From the NCBI RefSeq assembly GCF_046233715.1, contig NZ_JBJNRJ010000002.1:144441-208440 (forward strand): 64,000 nt of DNA, read 5' to 3'. The position numbers and the translations under genes are program-made. Shown in pieces: positions 57,595 to 64,000 of this stretch. The stretch's first letter is position 1. Every line of letters starts with the position of its first letter. The notes beneath the pieces are model-generated. The model worked only from the letters and a program-made list of their open reading frames with translations. It was not told the origin of the DNA and did no database searches. This DNA comes from Trujillonella humicola (GTDB taxonomy: Bacteria; Actinomycetota; Actinomycetes; Mycobacteriales; Geodermatophilaceae).

Positions 57595-58287
57595 TCACAC
57601 CCCCAACACGTGGGCCAGTTCGGTGAGGGAGGCCACGGTCAGGTCGGCGTCCGGGTCGGTCACCGGCGGTGTCCGCACCCCGCCGAACTCGTGCGGCCGG
57701 TGCAGGTACGCGGTCGGCAGCCCGCGTCCCCGCGCGGCGGCCAGGTCGTCGACGTGCGCGGCGACCATGAGCACCCGGGCCGGGGGCAGGCCGAGCAGCC
57801 GCGGCGCGGAGTCGTAGACCTCGGCGTCGGGCTTGTAGCGCCCGACCACCTCCGCGCCGAGGACGGCGTCCCACGGCAGGCCGGACCGGCGGGCCAGCGC
57901 GATCTGCAGGGCGACCCCGCCGTTGGACAGCGGGGCGAGGACGTAGCGCGTCGCCAGCCGCGCCAACCCCGGGGCGGCGTCGGGCCAGGCGTCCAGCCGG
58001 TGCCAGGCCAGCACCAGCTCGTCGCGCACCGCCGGCGGGACGTCGCCGGCGCCGTGCGCCTCGAGCACGCCGTCGACCGACTCGCGGTGCAGCACGTCCA
58101 GCGGCACGAAGGGGCGGCGTCCGCTGCGCACCTCCTCCATCGAGGGGACGTAGCGGGCCCGCCAGTCGTCGGCGAAGCCGGCCGCGTCCACCCGGTCGCC
58201 GAGCAGCCGGGTCACCTCGCGGGCGACGCCGGTGCGCCAGTCGACGACCGTCCCGAAGACGTCGAAGACCAGCGCCCGCACGTCCAT
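57595..58287 (-). CDS. HAD hydrolase, haloacid dehalogenase type II
   Basis: The 230-residue enzyme has nucleophile motif VFDVFGTVVDWRTG, motif II in LAPLSNGG, motif III Lys in GRYKPDAEVYD and a C-terminal VAAHVDDLAAARGRGLPTAYL. It is annotated by similarity to L-2-haloacid dehalogenase, but many such proteins are phosphatases. Its ATG overlaps the stop of the phosphohexomutase gene by one base (TGATG). It might act on a sugar phosphate made there, which is inference from position. Confidence 0.88.
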   Translation of the reverse strand: MDVRALVFDVFGTVVDWRTGVAREVTRLLGDRVDAAGFADDWRARYVPSMEEVRSGRRPFVPLDVLHRESVDGVLEAHGAGDVPPAVRDELVLAWHRLDAWPDAAPGLARLATRYVLAPLSNGGVALQIALARRSGLPWDAVLGAEVVGRYKPDAEVYDSAPRLLGLPPARVLMVAAHVDDLAAARGRGLPTAYLHRPHEFGGVRTPPVTDPDADLTVASLTELAHVLGV

Positions 58288-60140
58288 CACAGCCCCAGCG
58301 CCGCCGAAATCTCGGCCCGCAGGGCGTCGAGCTCGTCGGCGCCACGGCCGCGGGCGGCGATCACCCCGGCGTCGTCGTGCACGGGGACGACGGTCTCCAG
58401 GTAGGCCTTGAGCTTGGGCTCGGTGCCGCTCGGCCGGACGACGACGCGCACGCCGTCCCCCAGCAGCCGCACGGCGTCGACGGGCGGGTCCTCGTGCGCC
58501 AGGTCGGCGGCGGCGACCGGGCGGCCGAGCAGCGTGGCGGGCGGCAGCGCGCGCACCCCGGCCAAATCGCCGGAGATGACCCCCTCGTCCACCACCCGCA
58601 CCCACACGTGCCCCGTGGCCAACACGCCGAGCTACCNNNNNNNNNNCGCCAGCGGGGGGGGGTGGGGGGGGGGGTGCGGGGGGGGGGGGGGGGCGGGGGC
58701 GGGGGGGCGGGCGGGGGGGGGGGGGGGCGGCGCCCCCCCCCCCCGGGCCATAGCGCCGGAGATGACCGACAGGTCCTCCACCCGCACCGACAGCTGCCCG
58801 GTGGCGAACAGGCCGTGCTCGCGGGCCAGCTCGTCGAGCCGGTCGAGCAGGGTGCGCCCGGACGTGCCCAGCTCGGCGGCCAGCAGGGCGACGGCGAGGG
58901 CGGCGGAGATGCCGTCCTTGTCGCGGACGACGTCGGGGGCCACGGCGTAGCCCAGCGCCTCCTCGTAGCCGAACACCAGCGGCCGCCCCGGCTCCCCGGC
59001 GCGGACGATCCACTTGAAGCCGGTCGGTGTCTCGGCGAAGGGGACGCCGTGCGCCGCCGCGAGGGCGTGCAGCAGCGAGCCGCTGACCAGCGAGGCGGCG
59101 TACGTACCGCGCACGCCGCGGCGCAGCAGCCAGTCGGCGAGCAGGGCGCCCACCTCGTCGCCGGTGAGCTGCCGGCCGCCGCAGACGACCGAGCACCGGT
59201 CGGCGTCGGGGTCCTGGGCGATGGCGACGTCGGCGCCGGTGCGCTCGGCCAGGGCGAGCAGCAGGTCGACCGCGCCGGGTTCCTCCGGGTTGGGGAAGGC
59301 GACGGTCGGGAAGGCGGGGTCGGGGGCGTCCTGCTCCGCGACGCTCGCCGGCTCGGCGAGCCCGGCGGCGGCGAAGACGGTCCGGGTGGTCTGCGCGCCC
59401 ACGCCGTGCATCGCGGTGTAGGCGACCCGCAGCCGGGCGCGGGCCGCCGGGTCGACGCGGTCGGCCTCCAGCGCCCGCAGCACCGCCGCGACGTACTCGT
59501 CGACGAGGTCGTCGCCGAGCACGCCCCAGCCGCCCTCCCGCGGGACCTCCGCGGCCGGGCCCACCGCGGAGATGGCCGCCTCGATCCGCCGGTCCGCCGG
59601 CGGCACCAGCTGGGCGCCGTCGGCCAGGTACACCTTGTAGCCGTTGTCCTGCGGGGGGTTGTGGCTCGCGGTCACGACCACCCCCGCGACCGCGCCGAGG
59701 TGGCGGACGGCGAACGCGAGCAGCGGCGTCGGCAGCGGCCGTGGCTGCACCTGGACGACGAAGCCCGCCCCGGCGAAGACCTCGGCCGAGAGCCGGGCGA
59801 ACTCCTGCGACCGGTGCCGGGCGTCGAAGCCGACGACGACGGTGCCACCGGCGTGCCCCTCGTCGGTGAGGTACCGGGCGAGCCCGGCGGCGGCGCGGAC
59901 GACCACGGCGGCGTTCATGCCGGCGGGCCCGGCGCGCAGCGGGCCGCGCAGGCCGGCGGTGCCGAAGGTGAGCGGACCGGCGAAGCGGCGGGCGAGCTCC
60001 GCGGCGGCCGCCGGGTCCCCGGGCGCGGCGGCGACGAGCTCCTCGATCTCGGCGCGGTCACCGGGGTGCGGGTCGGCGGCGGCCCACTGCCGTGCCCGGT
60101 CGAGCAGGTCGCCGTCCACCGGGCCGGCCGGCCCGCTCAC
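58287..60140 (-). CDS. pmmB: Phosphohexomutase (phosphomannomutase/phosphoglucomutase family), broken by an assembly gap
   Basis: The enzyme moves phosphate between C1 and C6 (or C5 of pentoses). The N-terminal part (60140 to about 58747) has TFGTAGLRG, the phospho-serine loop VVTASHNPPQDNGYKVY, metal loop DPDADRCSV and sugar loop FGYEEALGY. The C-terminal part (58560 to 58287) has the phosphate-binding VVVRPSGTEPKLKAYLE. Between them are 10 N bases and a spurious G/C run. The flanks 58561-58636 and 58747-58822 encode the same segment, so the true gene should be about 555 codons and intact. GTG start overlaps the upstream phosphorylase gene (GTGA). Mycobacterial pmmB sits next to the same phosphorylase. 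Confidence 0.88.
58637..58646. other. Assembly gap (10 N)
   Basis: Ten unknown bases join two pieces of the phosphohexomutase gene. The gap size is probably a placeholder and its true length negative, meaning the flanks overlap. Confidence 0.95.
58647..58746. other. Low-complexity poly-G/poly-C artefact
   Basis: About 100 bases are almost only G, with a C run at its right end. It translates as Pro/Gly runs inside a conserved enzyme. It looks like low-quality read sequence, resembling two-colour poly-G artefacts, not genomic DNA. Confidence 0.75.
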
Positions 60141-60949
60141 GGGATCCGGCTGACCAGCTCGACGAGGAACCGGCCCAGACCGGCGGCGGCCTCCTTGCCG
60201 GCGGCGAGCACCTCCAGGTGGTCCAGGGCCTCGCCGGTGATGCCGGCCGCCGCGTTGGTGACCATCGACAGGCCGAGCACCTCCATGCCCGCCGCCCGGG
60301 CCGCGATCGCCTCCAGGGCGGTGGACATGCCGACCAGGTCCGCGCCCAGCGTGCGGAGCATGCGGATCTCGGCGGGGGTCTCGAAGTGCGGTCCGGGCAG
60401 CGCGGCGTAGATGCCCTCGGTCAGCGCCGGGTCGATCTGCCGGGCCAGCTCGCGCAGCCGGGCCGAGTACAGGTCGGTGAGGTCGACGAAGCTGGGCCCG
60501 ACCAGCGGGGAGCGCGCGGTGAGGTTCAGGTGGTCGCTGATCAGGACCGGCTGCCCGACGCGGTGCTCCGGGGCCAGCCCGCCGGCGGCGTTGGTGAGGA
60601 CGACGGTGCGCACCCCCGCGGCGGCGGCGGTGCGGATGCCGTGCACCACCGCGTTGACCCCGCGGCCCTCGTACAGGTGGGTGCGGCCCAGGAACAGCAG
60701 GACGCGGTGCCGGCCCACCCGCACCGACCGGACCTCCCCGCCGTGCCCGGCCACGATGGGGGCGGAGAACCCGGGCAGCTCGTCGATGGCGACGGAGCTG
60801 TCGGCCGGGCCGAAGGACTCGGCCGCCGCGGCCCAGCCCGAGCCCATGACGACGGCGGTGTCGTGGCCCTCGCCGAGGGCGGCCTGCAGGTCCTCGGCGG
60901 CCAGCCGGGCGAGGTGGGCGGGGTCGGGACCGGAGGACATCTCACTCAC
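60137..60949 (-). CDS. punA: Purine-nucleoside phosphorylase (trimeric type)
   Basis: The 270-residue enzyme splits inosine and guanosine nucleosides to base plus (deoxy)ribose-1-phosphate. It has VVMGSGWAAAAE, FLGRTHLYEG, the signature TNAAGGL, purine-site GPHFETPAEIRML, GMSTALEAIAAR and SMVTNAAAG. It matches the low-mass trimeric class, not hexameric DeoD. The GTG at 60949 has TAGCGT ending 6 nt upstream. It is coupled to the phosphohexomutase (GTGA), which could convert the released sugar-1-phosphate. Confidence 0.96.
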   Translation of the reverse strand: MSEMSSGPDPAHLARLAAEDLQAALGEGHDTAVVMGSGWAAAAESFGPADSSVAIDELPGFSAPIVAGHGGEVRSVRVGRHRVLLFLGRTHLYEGRGVNAVVHGIRTAAAAGVRTVVLTNAAGGLAPEHRVGQPVLISDHLNLTARSPLVGPSFVDLTDLYSARLRELARQIDPALTEGIYAALPGPHFETPAEIRMLRTLGADLVGMSTALEAIAARAAGMEVLGLSMVTNAAAGITGEALDHLEVLAAGKEAAAGLGRFLVELVSRIP

Positions 60950-60955
60950 GGCGCG

Positions 60956-60961
60956 ACGCTA
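60956..60961 (-). promoter_or_regulatory. Candidate leaderless -10 of the purine phosphorylase gene
   Basis: TAGCGT on the minus strand ends 6 nt before the GTG. Confidence 0.5.
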
Positions 60962-60990
60962 ACGCAGCCGCCCGCGGCGCCGATCCGGCG

Positions 60991-61038
60991 GTGCCGCGAC
61001 CTCACCACCCGGTGGTGCCGCGACCTCACCACCCGGTG
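60991..61038 (-). repeat. Exact 24-bp tandem duplication at the end of the acyltransferase gene
   Basis: Two identical 24-bp units (60991-61014 and 61015-61038). The right unit contains the last codons and TGA stop of the acyltransferase; the left unit repeats them, with a second in-frame stop, in the spacer. Confidence 0.9.
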
Positions 61039-63101
61039 CGGGCGAGCAGGTCGGCCTCCAGCAGCGGCCGCACGGTCCGCATGTAGGTCGCGGTCACGTG
61101 GCCGGCGTCCATGTAGACGCGCACGTTGCCGACCAGGCCGGGGCAGAACTCGTCGGTGCAGAAGTAGTGGCTGGTGTCGACGACCTCGACCTGGGGCGGC
61201 AGGAACTCGGCCATCTCGTCCAGCAGCTCGTCGCGGTAGGCGCCGGCGCGGGTGACCCCGCACTCCGGCGAGGTGTCGCCGGCGCGGGCGAGGCAGTCGG
61301 GCATGTCCATGAGCAGCCGCGGGGTGTCGCGCAGGGCGAGCACGCGCACGCCGGCGTCGGACAGCTGCTGCCAGGCGGGGAGGAAGCCGGTGGGCAGGAA
61401 CTCCGGGCCGGCGGGGTCGGGGTCGGTCCGGGTGGCGCCGGCGAGCACGAGGTCGGGCTCGAGGCCCACGATCCGGTCGACGAGGCGGGACCGCCACGCC
61501 ACGCACTCCTCGTAGCCGGGCTCTCCCTCGCGGAGGAACTCCGACTCGACCGACAGGTTGCACCCGCCCCGGACGATGGAGATCACCTGCCAGGAGCGGC
61601 GCTCGGCGATCGCGGCGAGCGGGGTGAGCCACTGGGCGGTGTGCGAGTCGCCGGCGACGACGATGCGACGGCTCGCGTCGTCGGGGCCCAGCCGGCAGAC
61701 GTCCATCACGGCCGGGACGGGCTCGGCCGGTTCCTCCTCGGTCCAGCACTCGGCGCCGGTCAGCTCCGGCCAGTCGTCGCGGATCACCGTGAACGCGGGC
61801 AGGGGCTCGACCCCGCTGACCCCGCCCGTGCTGACCAGGGCGCCGCCCAGCGCGGCCGCGCCGGGATAGGCCGGGTCGTCGGCGGCCGCCGCCGTCCGCT
61901 CGGCCTGCCGGTCCAGCCACTCCAGGGCGGCCACCCCGGCTCCCGCCGCGGGGAGGACCCCGGCGGCGACGACGGCCAGCGCGACGGCGGGGCGGCGGCC
62001 GGGCAGCCGGACGCCGACCGGGCGCTCGACGAGCCGGTGGGCGAGCGCGGCCAGCACGACCGACAGGCCGATCACCGCCGCCGCCCCGCGCAGCGAGGGC
62101 TCGTCGCGCTGGTAGTGCACGAGGTAGAGGACCAGGACCGGCCAGTGCCAGAGGTACAGGGCGTAGGAGCGGACGCCGAGCCACCGCACGGCGGGCAGGC
62201 CGAGGACCCGGTGCACTCCCCAGCGGCCGCCGGTGTCGGCGGCGACGACGATGGCCATGGCGCAGGACACCGGCCACAGCGCCTCCCAGCCGGGCAGCCG
62301 GTGGGCGCCGTCCACCAGGCCGCCGAAGGCGACGAGCGCCAGGAGCCCGCCCCAGCCGAGGGCCAGGCCGATGCCCGGGCGGGGGCGCACGGCGGCCAGC
62401 AGGAGTGCCACCAGCGCGCCGACGCCGAACTCCCAGACGCGCGGCAGCGTGGAGAAGTACGCGACGGGCTGGTTCTCCGCGGTCGCCAGCAGCGACCAGG
62501 CCAGCGAGGCGCCGGTCACGGCCGCCACGGCGGCGACGACGGCCTGGCGGGACACGCGACGCACGCCGAGGCGGCGCAGCAGCCACGCTCCGGCCACGAC
62601 CACGACCGGGGCGATGAGCAGGACCTGCATCTGGATGGACAGCGACCAGAACTGCTGCAGCGGGCTGGCGATGGCGTTGGAGGCGCTGTAGTCGACGGCC
62701 TCGTGGACCAGGCGGTGGTTCTCGGTGAAGGTGGCCGAGGCGAGCAGGTGCCAGGCCAGCTCGCGCCACCGGCCCTCGGGCAGGAGGAAGGCGGAGACGA
62801 CCCCCGTGGAGGCGATGACGAGCAGGGCCGGCGGGACCAGCCGCGACGTCGTCCGGGCGATCTGCGGGAGCACCCGGATGCGGCCGGTGCGCCGGTGCTG
62901 GCCGGCCAGCGAGTGCACGAGGAAGAAGCCGCTGAGGGCGAGGAAGACGTCGACGCCGCCGGAGACCCGGCCGGTGAACACGTGGTAGCCGACGACCAGC
63001 GCCACCGCCAGGGCGCGCAGCCCGTCGACCTCCGTGCGCCGCGCCGGCGCCGCGACGGGGGAGCGGGCGCTCTCGGGTCGGGGTACGACGGCGGGACGCA
63101 C
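61026..63101 (-). CDS. Acyltransferase-3 / SGNH hydrolase fusion (OafA/OatA-like)
   Basis: The 691-residue protein has an N-terminal ten-helix acyltransferase-3 domain: TEVDGLRALAVALVVGYHVF with catalytic His, FFLVHSLAG, FWSLSIQMQ and YALYLWHWPVLV. A linking helix at about residue 385-405 leads to an extracytoplasmic SGNH domain with nucleophile VAGDSHTAQW and the late Asp-His pair in MDAGHVTATYM. Such proteins O-acetylate peptidoglycan or other surface glycans. GTG 63101 is chosen because hydrophobic homology starts soon after and GGAGG is just upstream (4-nt spacing); other starts are possible. Confidence 0.9.
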   Translation of the reverse strand: MRPAVVPRPESARSPVAAPARRTEVDGLRALAVALVVGYHVFTGRVSGGVDVFLALSGFFLVHSLAGQHRRTGRIRVLPQIARTTSRLVPPALLVIASTGVVSAFLLPEGRWRELAWHLLASATFTENHRLVHEAVDYSASNAIASPLQQFWSLSIQMQVLLIAPVVVVAGAWLLRRLGVRRVSRQAVVAAVAAVTGASLAWSLLATAENQPVAYFSTLPRVWEFGVGALVALLLAAVRPRPGIGLALGWGGLLALVAFGGLVDGAHRLPGWEALWPVSCAMAIVVAADTGGRWGVHRVLGLPAVRWLGVRSYALYLWHWPVLVLYLVHYQRDEPSLRGAAAVIGLSVVLAALAHRLVERPVGVRLPGRRPAVALAVVAAGVLPAAGAGVAALEWLDRQAERTAAAADDPAYPGAAALGGALVSTGGVSGVEPLPAFTVIRDDWPELTGAECWTEEEPAEPVPAVMDVCRLGPDDASRRIVVAGDSHTAQWLTPLAAIAERRSWQVISIVRGGCNLSVESEFLREGEPGYEECVAWRSRLVDRIVGLEPDLVLAGATRTDPDPAGPEFLPTGFLPAWQQLSDAGVRVLALRDTPRLLMDMPDCLARAGDTSPECGVTRAGAYRDELLDEMAEFLPPQVEVVDTSHYFCTDEFCPGLVGNVRVYMDAGHVTATYMRTVRPLLEADLLARTGW

Positions 63102-63419
63102 GACACCTCCAGACTGCGGCAGCCGGACACCCGGCGGGGAGCGGACCGCACCACGGAGGGGGCGATGTCGGCTCGGTCGGGCACCACCTGGCACCCCTCG
63201 GGAGGGCGCGGCGGCGCGGACGGATCGCTCCTGAGGGTATGCGGAACCTCACCGGTCCGGGAGGGAGAGCCGTGGTGTCGCGGTTCACGGGCGCCGCATC
63301 CGGTGTCCCGTCTGACGCGGCGGCCACACCTGTCACTCGTCGCCGGGCATCTCCCGCCATGCCGCCTGCCCCCGCGCGGACGGTGTCCGCGGGGGTGGGC
63401 GTCGGTTCTCCCGGTAGCC
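63102..63419. other. Non-coding region upstream of the acyltransferase
   Basis: No convincing gene is visible in these 318 bp. TACCCT on the minus strand at 63234-63239 is a weak -10 candidate for the acyltransferase. A hairpin with arms CCCCCGCG/CGCGGGGG (63369-63376 with 63388-63395) could be a terminator or mark the flank of the mobile element. Confidence 0.4.
63369..63395. terminator. GC-rich hairpin near the left side of the IS110 region
   Basis: 8-bp outer arms, or an alternative inner stem CGCGGAC/GTCCGCG with a 3-nt loop. Role unclear. Confidence 0.4.
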
Positions 63420-63499
63420 AGCCGGGGACCTCGTCAGCCGGGGACCTCGTCAGCCGGGGACCTCGTCAGCCGGGGACCTCGTCAGCCGGGGCCCTCGTA
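63420..63499. repeat. Five 16-bp tandem repeats beside the IS110 element
   Basis: Four exact units of AGCCGGGGACCTCGTC (63420, 63436, 63452, 63468) and a fifth with two changes (63484-63499). There are no spacers, so it is not a CRISPR array. It lies 87 bp before the transposase start, at or near the expected left element boundary. Confidence 0.92.
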
Positions 63500-64000
63500 G
63501 TAACGACCTGAGCGGGTTGGAGATTCAGGACATCCCCCTGGTGGGGTGAACGGGCTTGGTGTCCCAACCCGACCAGGAGGATGTCGTGTCGAACCGTAGC
63601 TCTCGTCGGCTCTCGCGTGGAGATCGCCGGCGCAACGAGAAGCTGGCCCGGCTGCGTGCCGTGGTCACCCGCGAGTCTGCGGTGCTGGCCTTCGATCTGG
63701 CCGCGGACAAGCAGGTTTGCGCGCTGACCGACCAGGACTCGCAGGTGCTCGCCCGCCGCACAATGAAGGTCAAGGCGTGGCAGCTGGCCGAGGCCGTTGC
63801 CTGGGGGCTGACCCGGGCGGCCGAGGCCGGCTTCACCTCGGTCGTGGTGGCCTGTGAGCCGACCGGGCACCGCTGGCGGGTGCTGGACCAGATCGCCGCC
63901 GAGCACGGAGTGCGGCTGGTGTGCGTGCAGCCGCTGCTGGTGCATCGGGCTCGGGAGGCCGAGGACTTCACCCGGAACAAGAACGACGACGCCGACGCGA
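63500..64000 (+). mobile_element. IS110-family insertion sequence, right part outside window
   Basis: The region contains the start of an IS110-type transposase gene preceded by a non-coding end of at least 86 bp. That end carries an 8-bp inverted repeat CGGGTTGG/CCAACCCG (63513-63520 with 63564-63571). IS110-family elements lack terminal inverted repeats and, in the IS110 group, encode a bridge RNA in the non-coding end upstream of the transposase. The exact left boundary cannot be set from one copy. Confidence 0.7.
63586..64000 (+). CDS. IS110-family transposase (DEDD), N-terminal part
   Basis: The visible 138 residues contain the RuvC-like DEDD domain: first Asp in AFDLAADKQVCALTDQD (about residue 37), Glu in VVACEPTGHRWRVL (about residue 96), and the Asp pair in RNKNDDADA at the window edge. 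The enzyme cuts and recombines DNA without target duplication. Start GTG has AGGAGG 5 nt upstream. Codon use is slightly less GC-biased than in host genes (cgt, tct and gtt occur), consistent with mobile origin. The C-terminal Tnp domain with its Ser is beyond the window. Confidence 0.9.
   Translation, partial: MSNRSSRRLSRGDRRRNEKLARLRAVVTRESAVLAFDLAADKQVCALTDQDSQVLARRTMKVKAWQLAEAVAWGLTRAAEAGFTSVVVACEPTGHRWRVLDQIAAEHGVRLVCVQPLLVHRAREAEDFTRNKNDDADA

Noticed and set aside
58647..58746. G-rich stretch as a G-quadruplex or genuine repeat
   Set aside because: It interrupts a conserved enzyme, adjoins an N gap, and its flanks duplicate the same gene segment. It is an assembly artefact.
57595..59196. 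Long minus-strand frame running through the N gap
   Set aside because: Above 58287 it is in a different frame from the phosphohexomutase and crosses the artefact. Only the HAD part is real.
63420..63499. CRISPR array
   Set aside because: Units are directly abutting 16-mers without spacers, and there are no cas genes.
1..64000. tRNA or rRNA genes
   Set aside because: I scanned the intergenic gaps for T-loop-like GTTCGA patterns and cloverleaf arms and saw none. A tRNA scan would confirm.

Overview
This window is chromosomal DNA from a very GC-rich actinobacterium. Third codon positions are almost all G or C, and GTG starts and ATGA/GTGA/TGATG gene overlaps are common. Gene order (chorismate mutase, pcrA, M23 peptidase, sucC, sucD, DUF5336 membrane protein, DUF6350 protein, purN, purH) matches the block Rv0948c-Rv0957 that I recall from Mycobacterium tuberculosis. 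Gene content and leaderless gene starts suggest Geodermatophilaceae (Blastococcus/Geodermatophilus/Modestobacter type). The family assignment is inference. Nearly all of the window is housekeeping backbone; the only mobile DNA is an IS110-family element cut by the right edge.

Layout. 1-7.6 kb: the 3' part of guaA, a META-domain lipoprotein, a PspC/toastrack protein divergent from a PspC-histidine kinase/LuxR regulator pair, a short-chain fatty acid transporter and a PIG-L deacetylase. 7.7-23.2 kb: chorismate mutase preceded by a newly noticed Phe/Tyr leader-peptide attenuator, divergent pcrA, an M23 peptidase, a lipase-like hydrolase, a cobalamin-domain-like protein lacking the B12 histidine, sucCD, two tandem DUF5336 paralogues, DUF6350, purN-purH and a pentapeptide-repeat protein. 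23.3-36.9 kb: folD, DUF3017, mdh, icd, a CAP-domain protein, a CorC-type protein, galE, a hisC-like aminotransferase, trpS with a 2H phosphoesterase, a YihY protein and a D,D-carboxypeptidase. 37-63 kb: a nucleoside uptake and salvage region. It holds a BMP-type ABC importer coupled to cdd and deoA, an ABC-2 exporter, add, a DEAD-box helicase, deoC with two aldehyde dehydrogenase-like genes, upp, a phosphohexomutase and a purine nucleoside phosphorylase. It ends with a GtrA/TVP38/HAD group and an SGNH acyltransferase. 63.4-64 kb: 16-bp tandem repeats, then the start of the IS110 transposase.

How the genes work together. The importer brings in nucleosides. Cdd and Add deaminate them, and DeoA and the purine phosphorylase split them into bases and (deoxy)ribose-1-phosphate. 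The phosphohexomutase-family enzyme is a candidate to isomerise the sugar phosphate, DeoC cleaves deoxyribose-5-phosphate to glyceraldehyde-3-phosphate and acetaldehyde, and the adjacent aldehyde dehydrogenase can oxidise the acetaldehyde. Upp recovers uracil. SucCD, Mdh and Icd are TCA enzymes; PurN, PurH, FolD and GuaA belong to one-carbon and purine synthesis.

Two sequence-level results stand out. (1) A 20-codon leader reading frame with a Phe-Tyr-Tyr run and a competing terminator lies upstream of chorismate mutase. (2) Many genes have an -A---T hexamer ending exactly 7 nt before the start codon, as expected of leaderless mRNAs. The N gap near 58.64 kb looks like a false join: the two flanks carry the same stretch of one phosphohexomutase gene.
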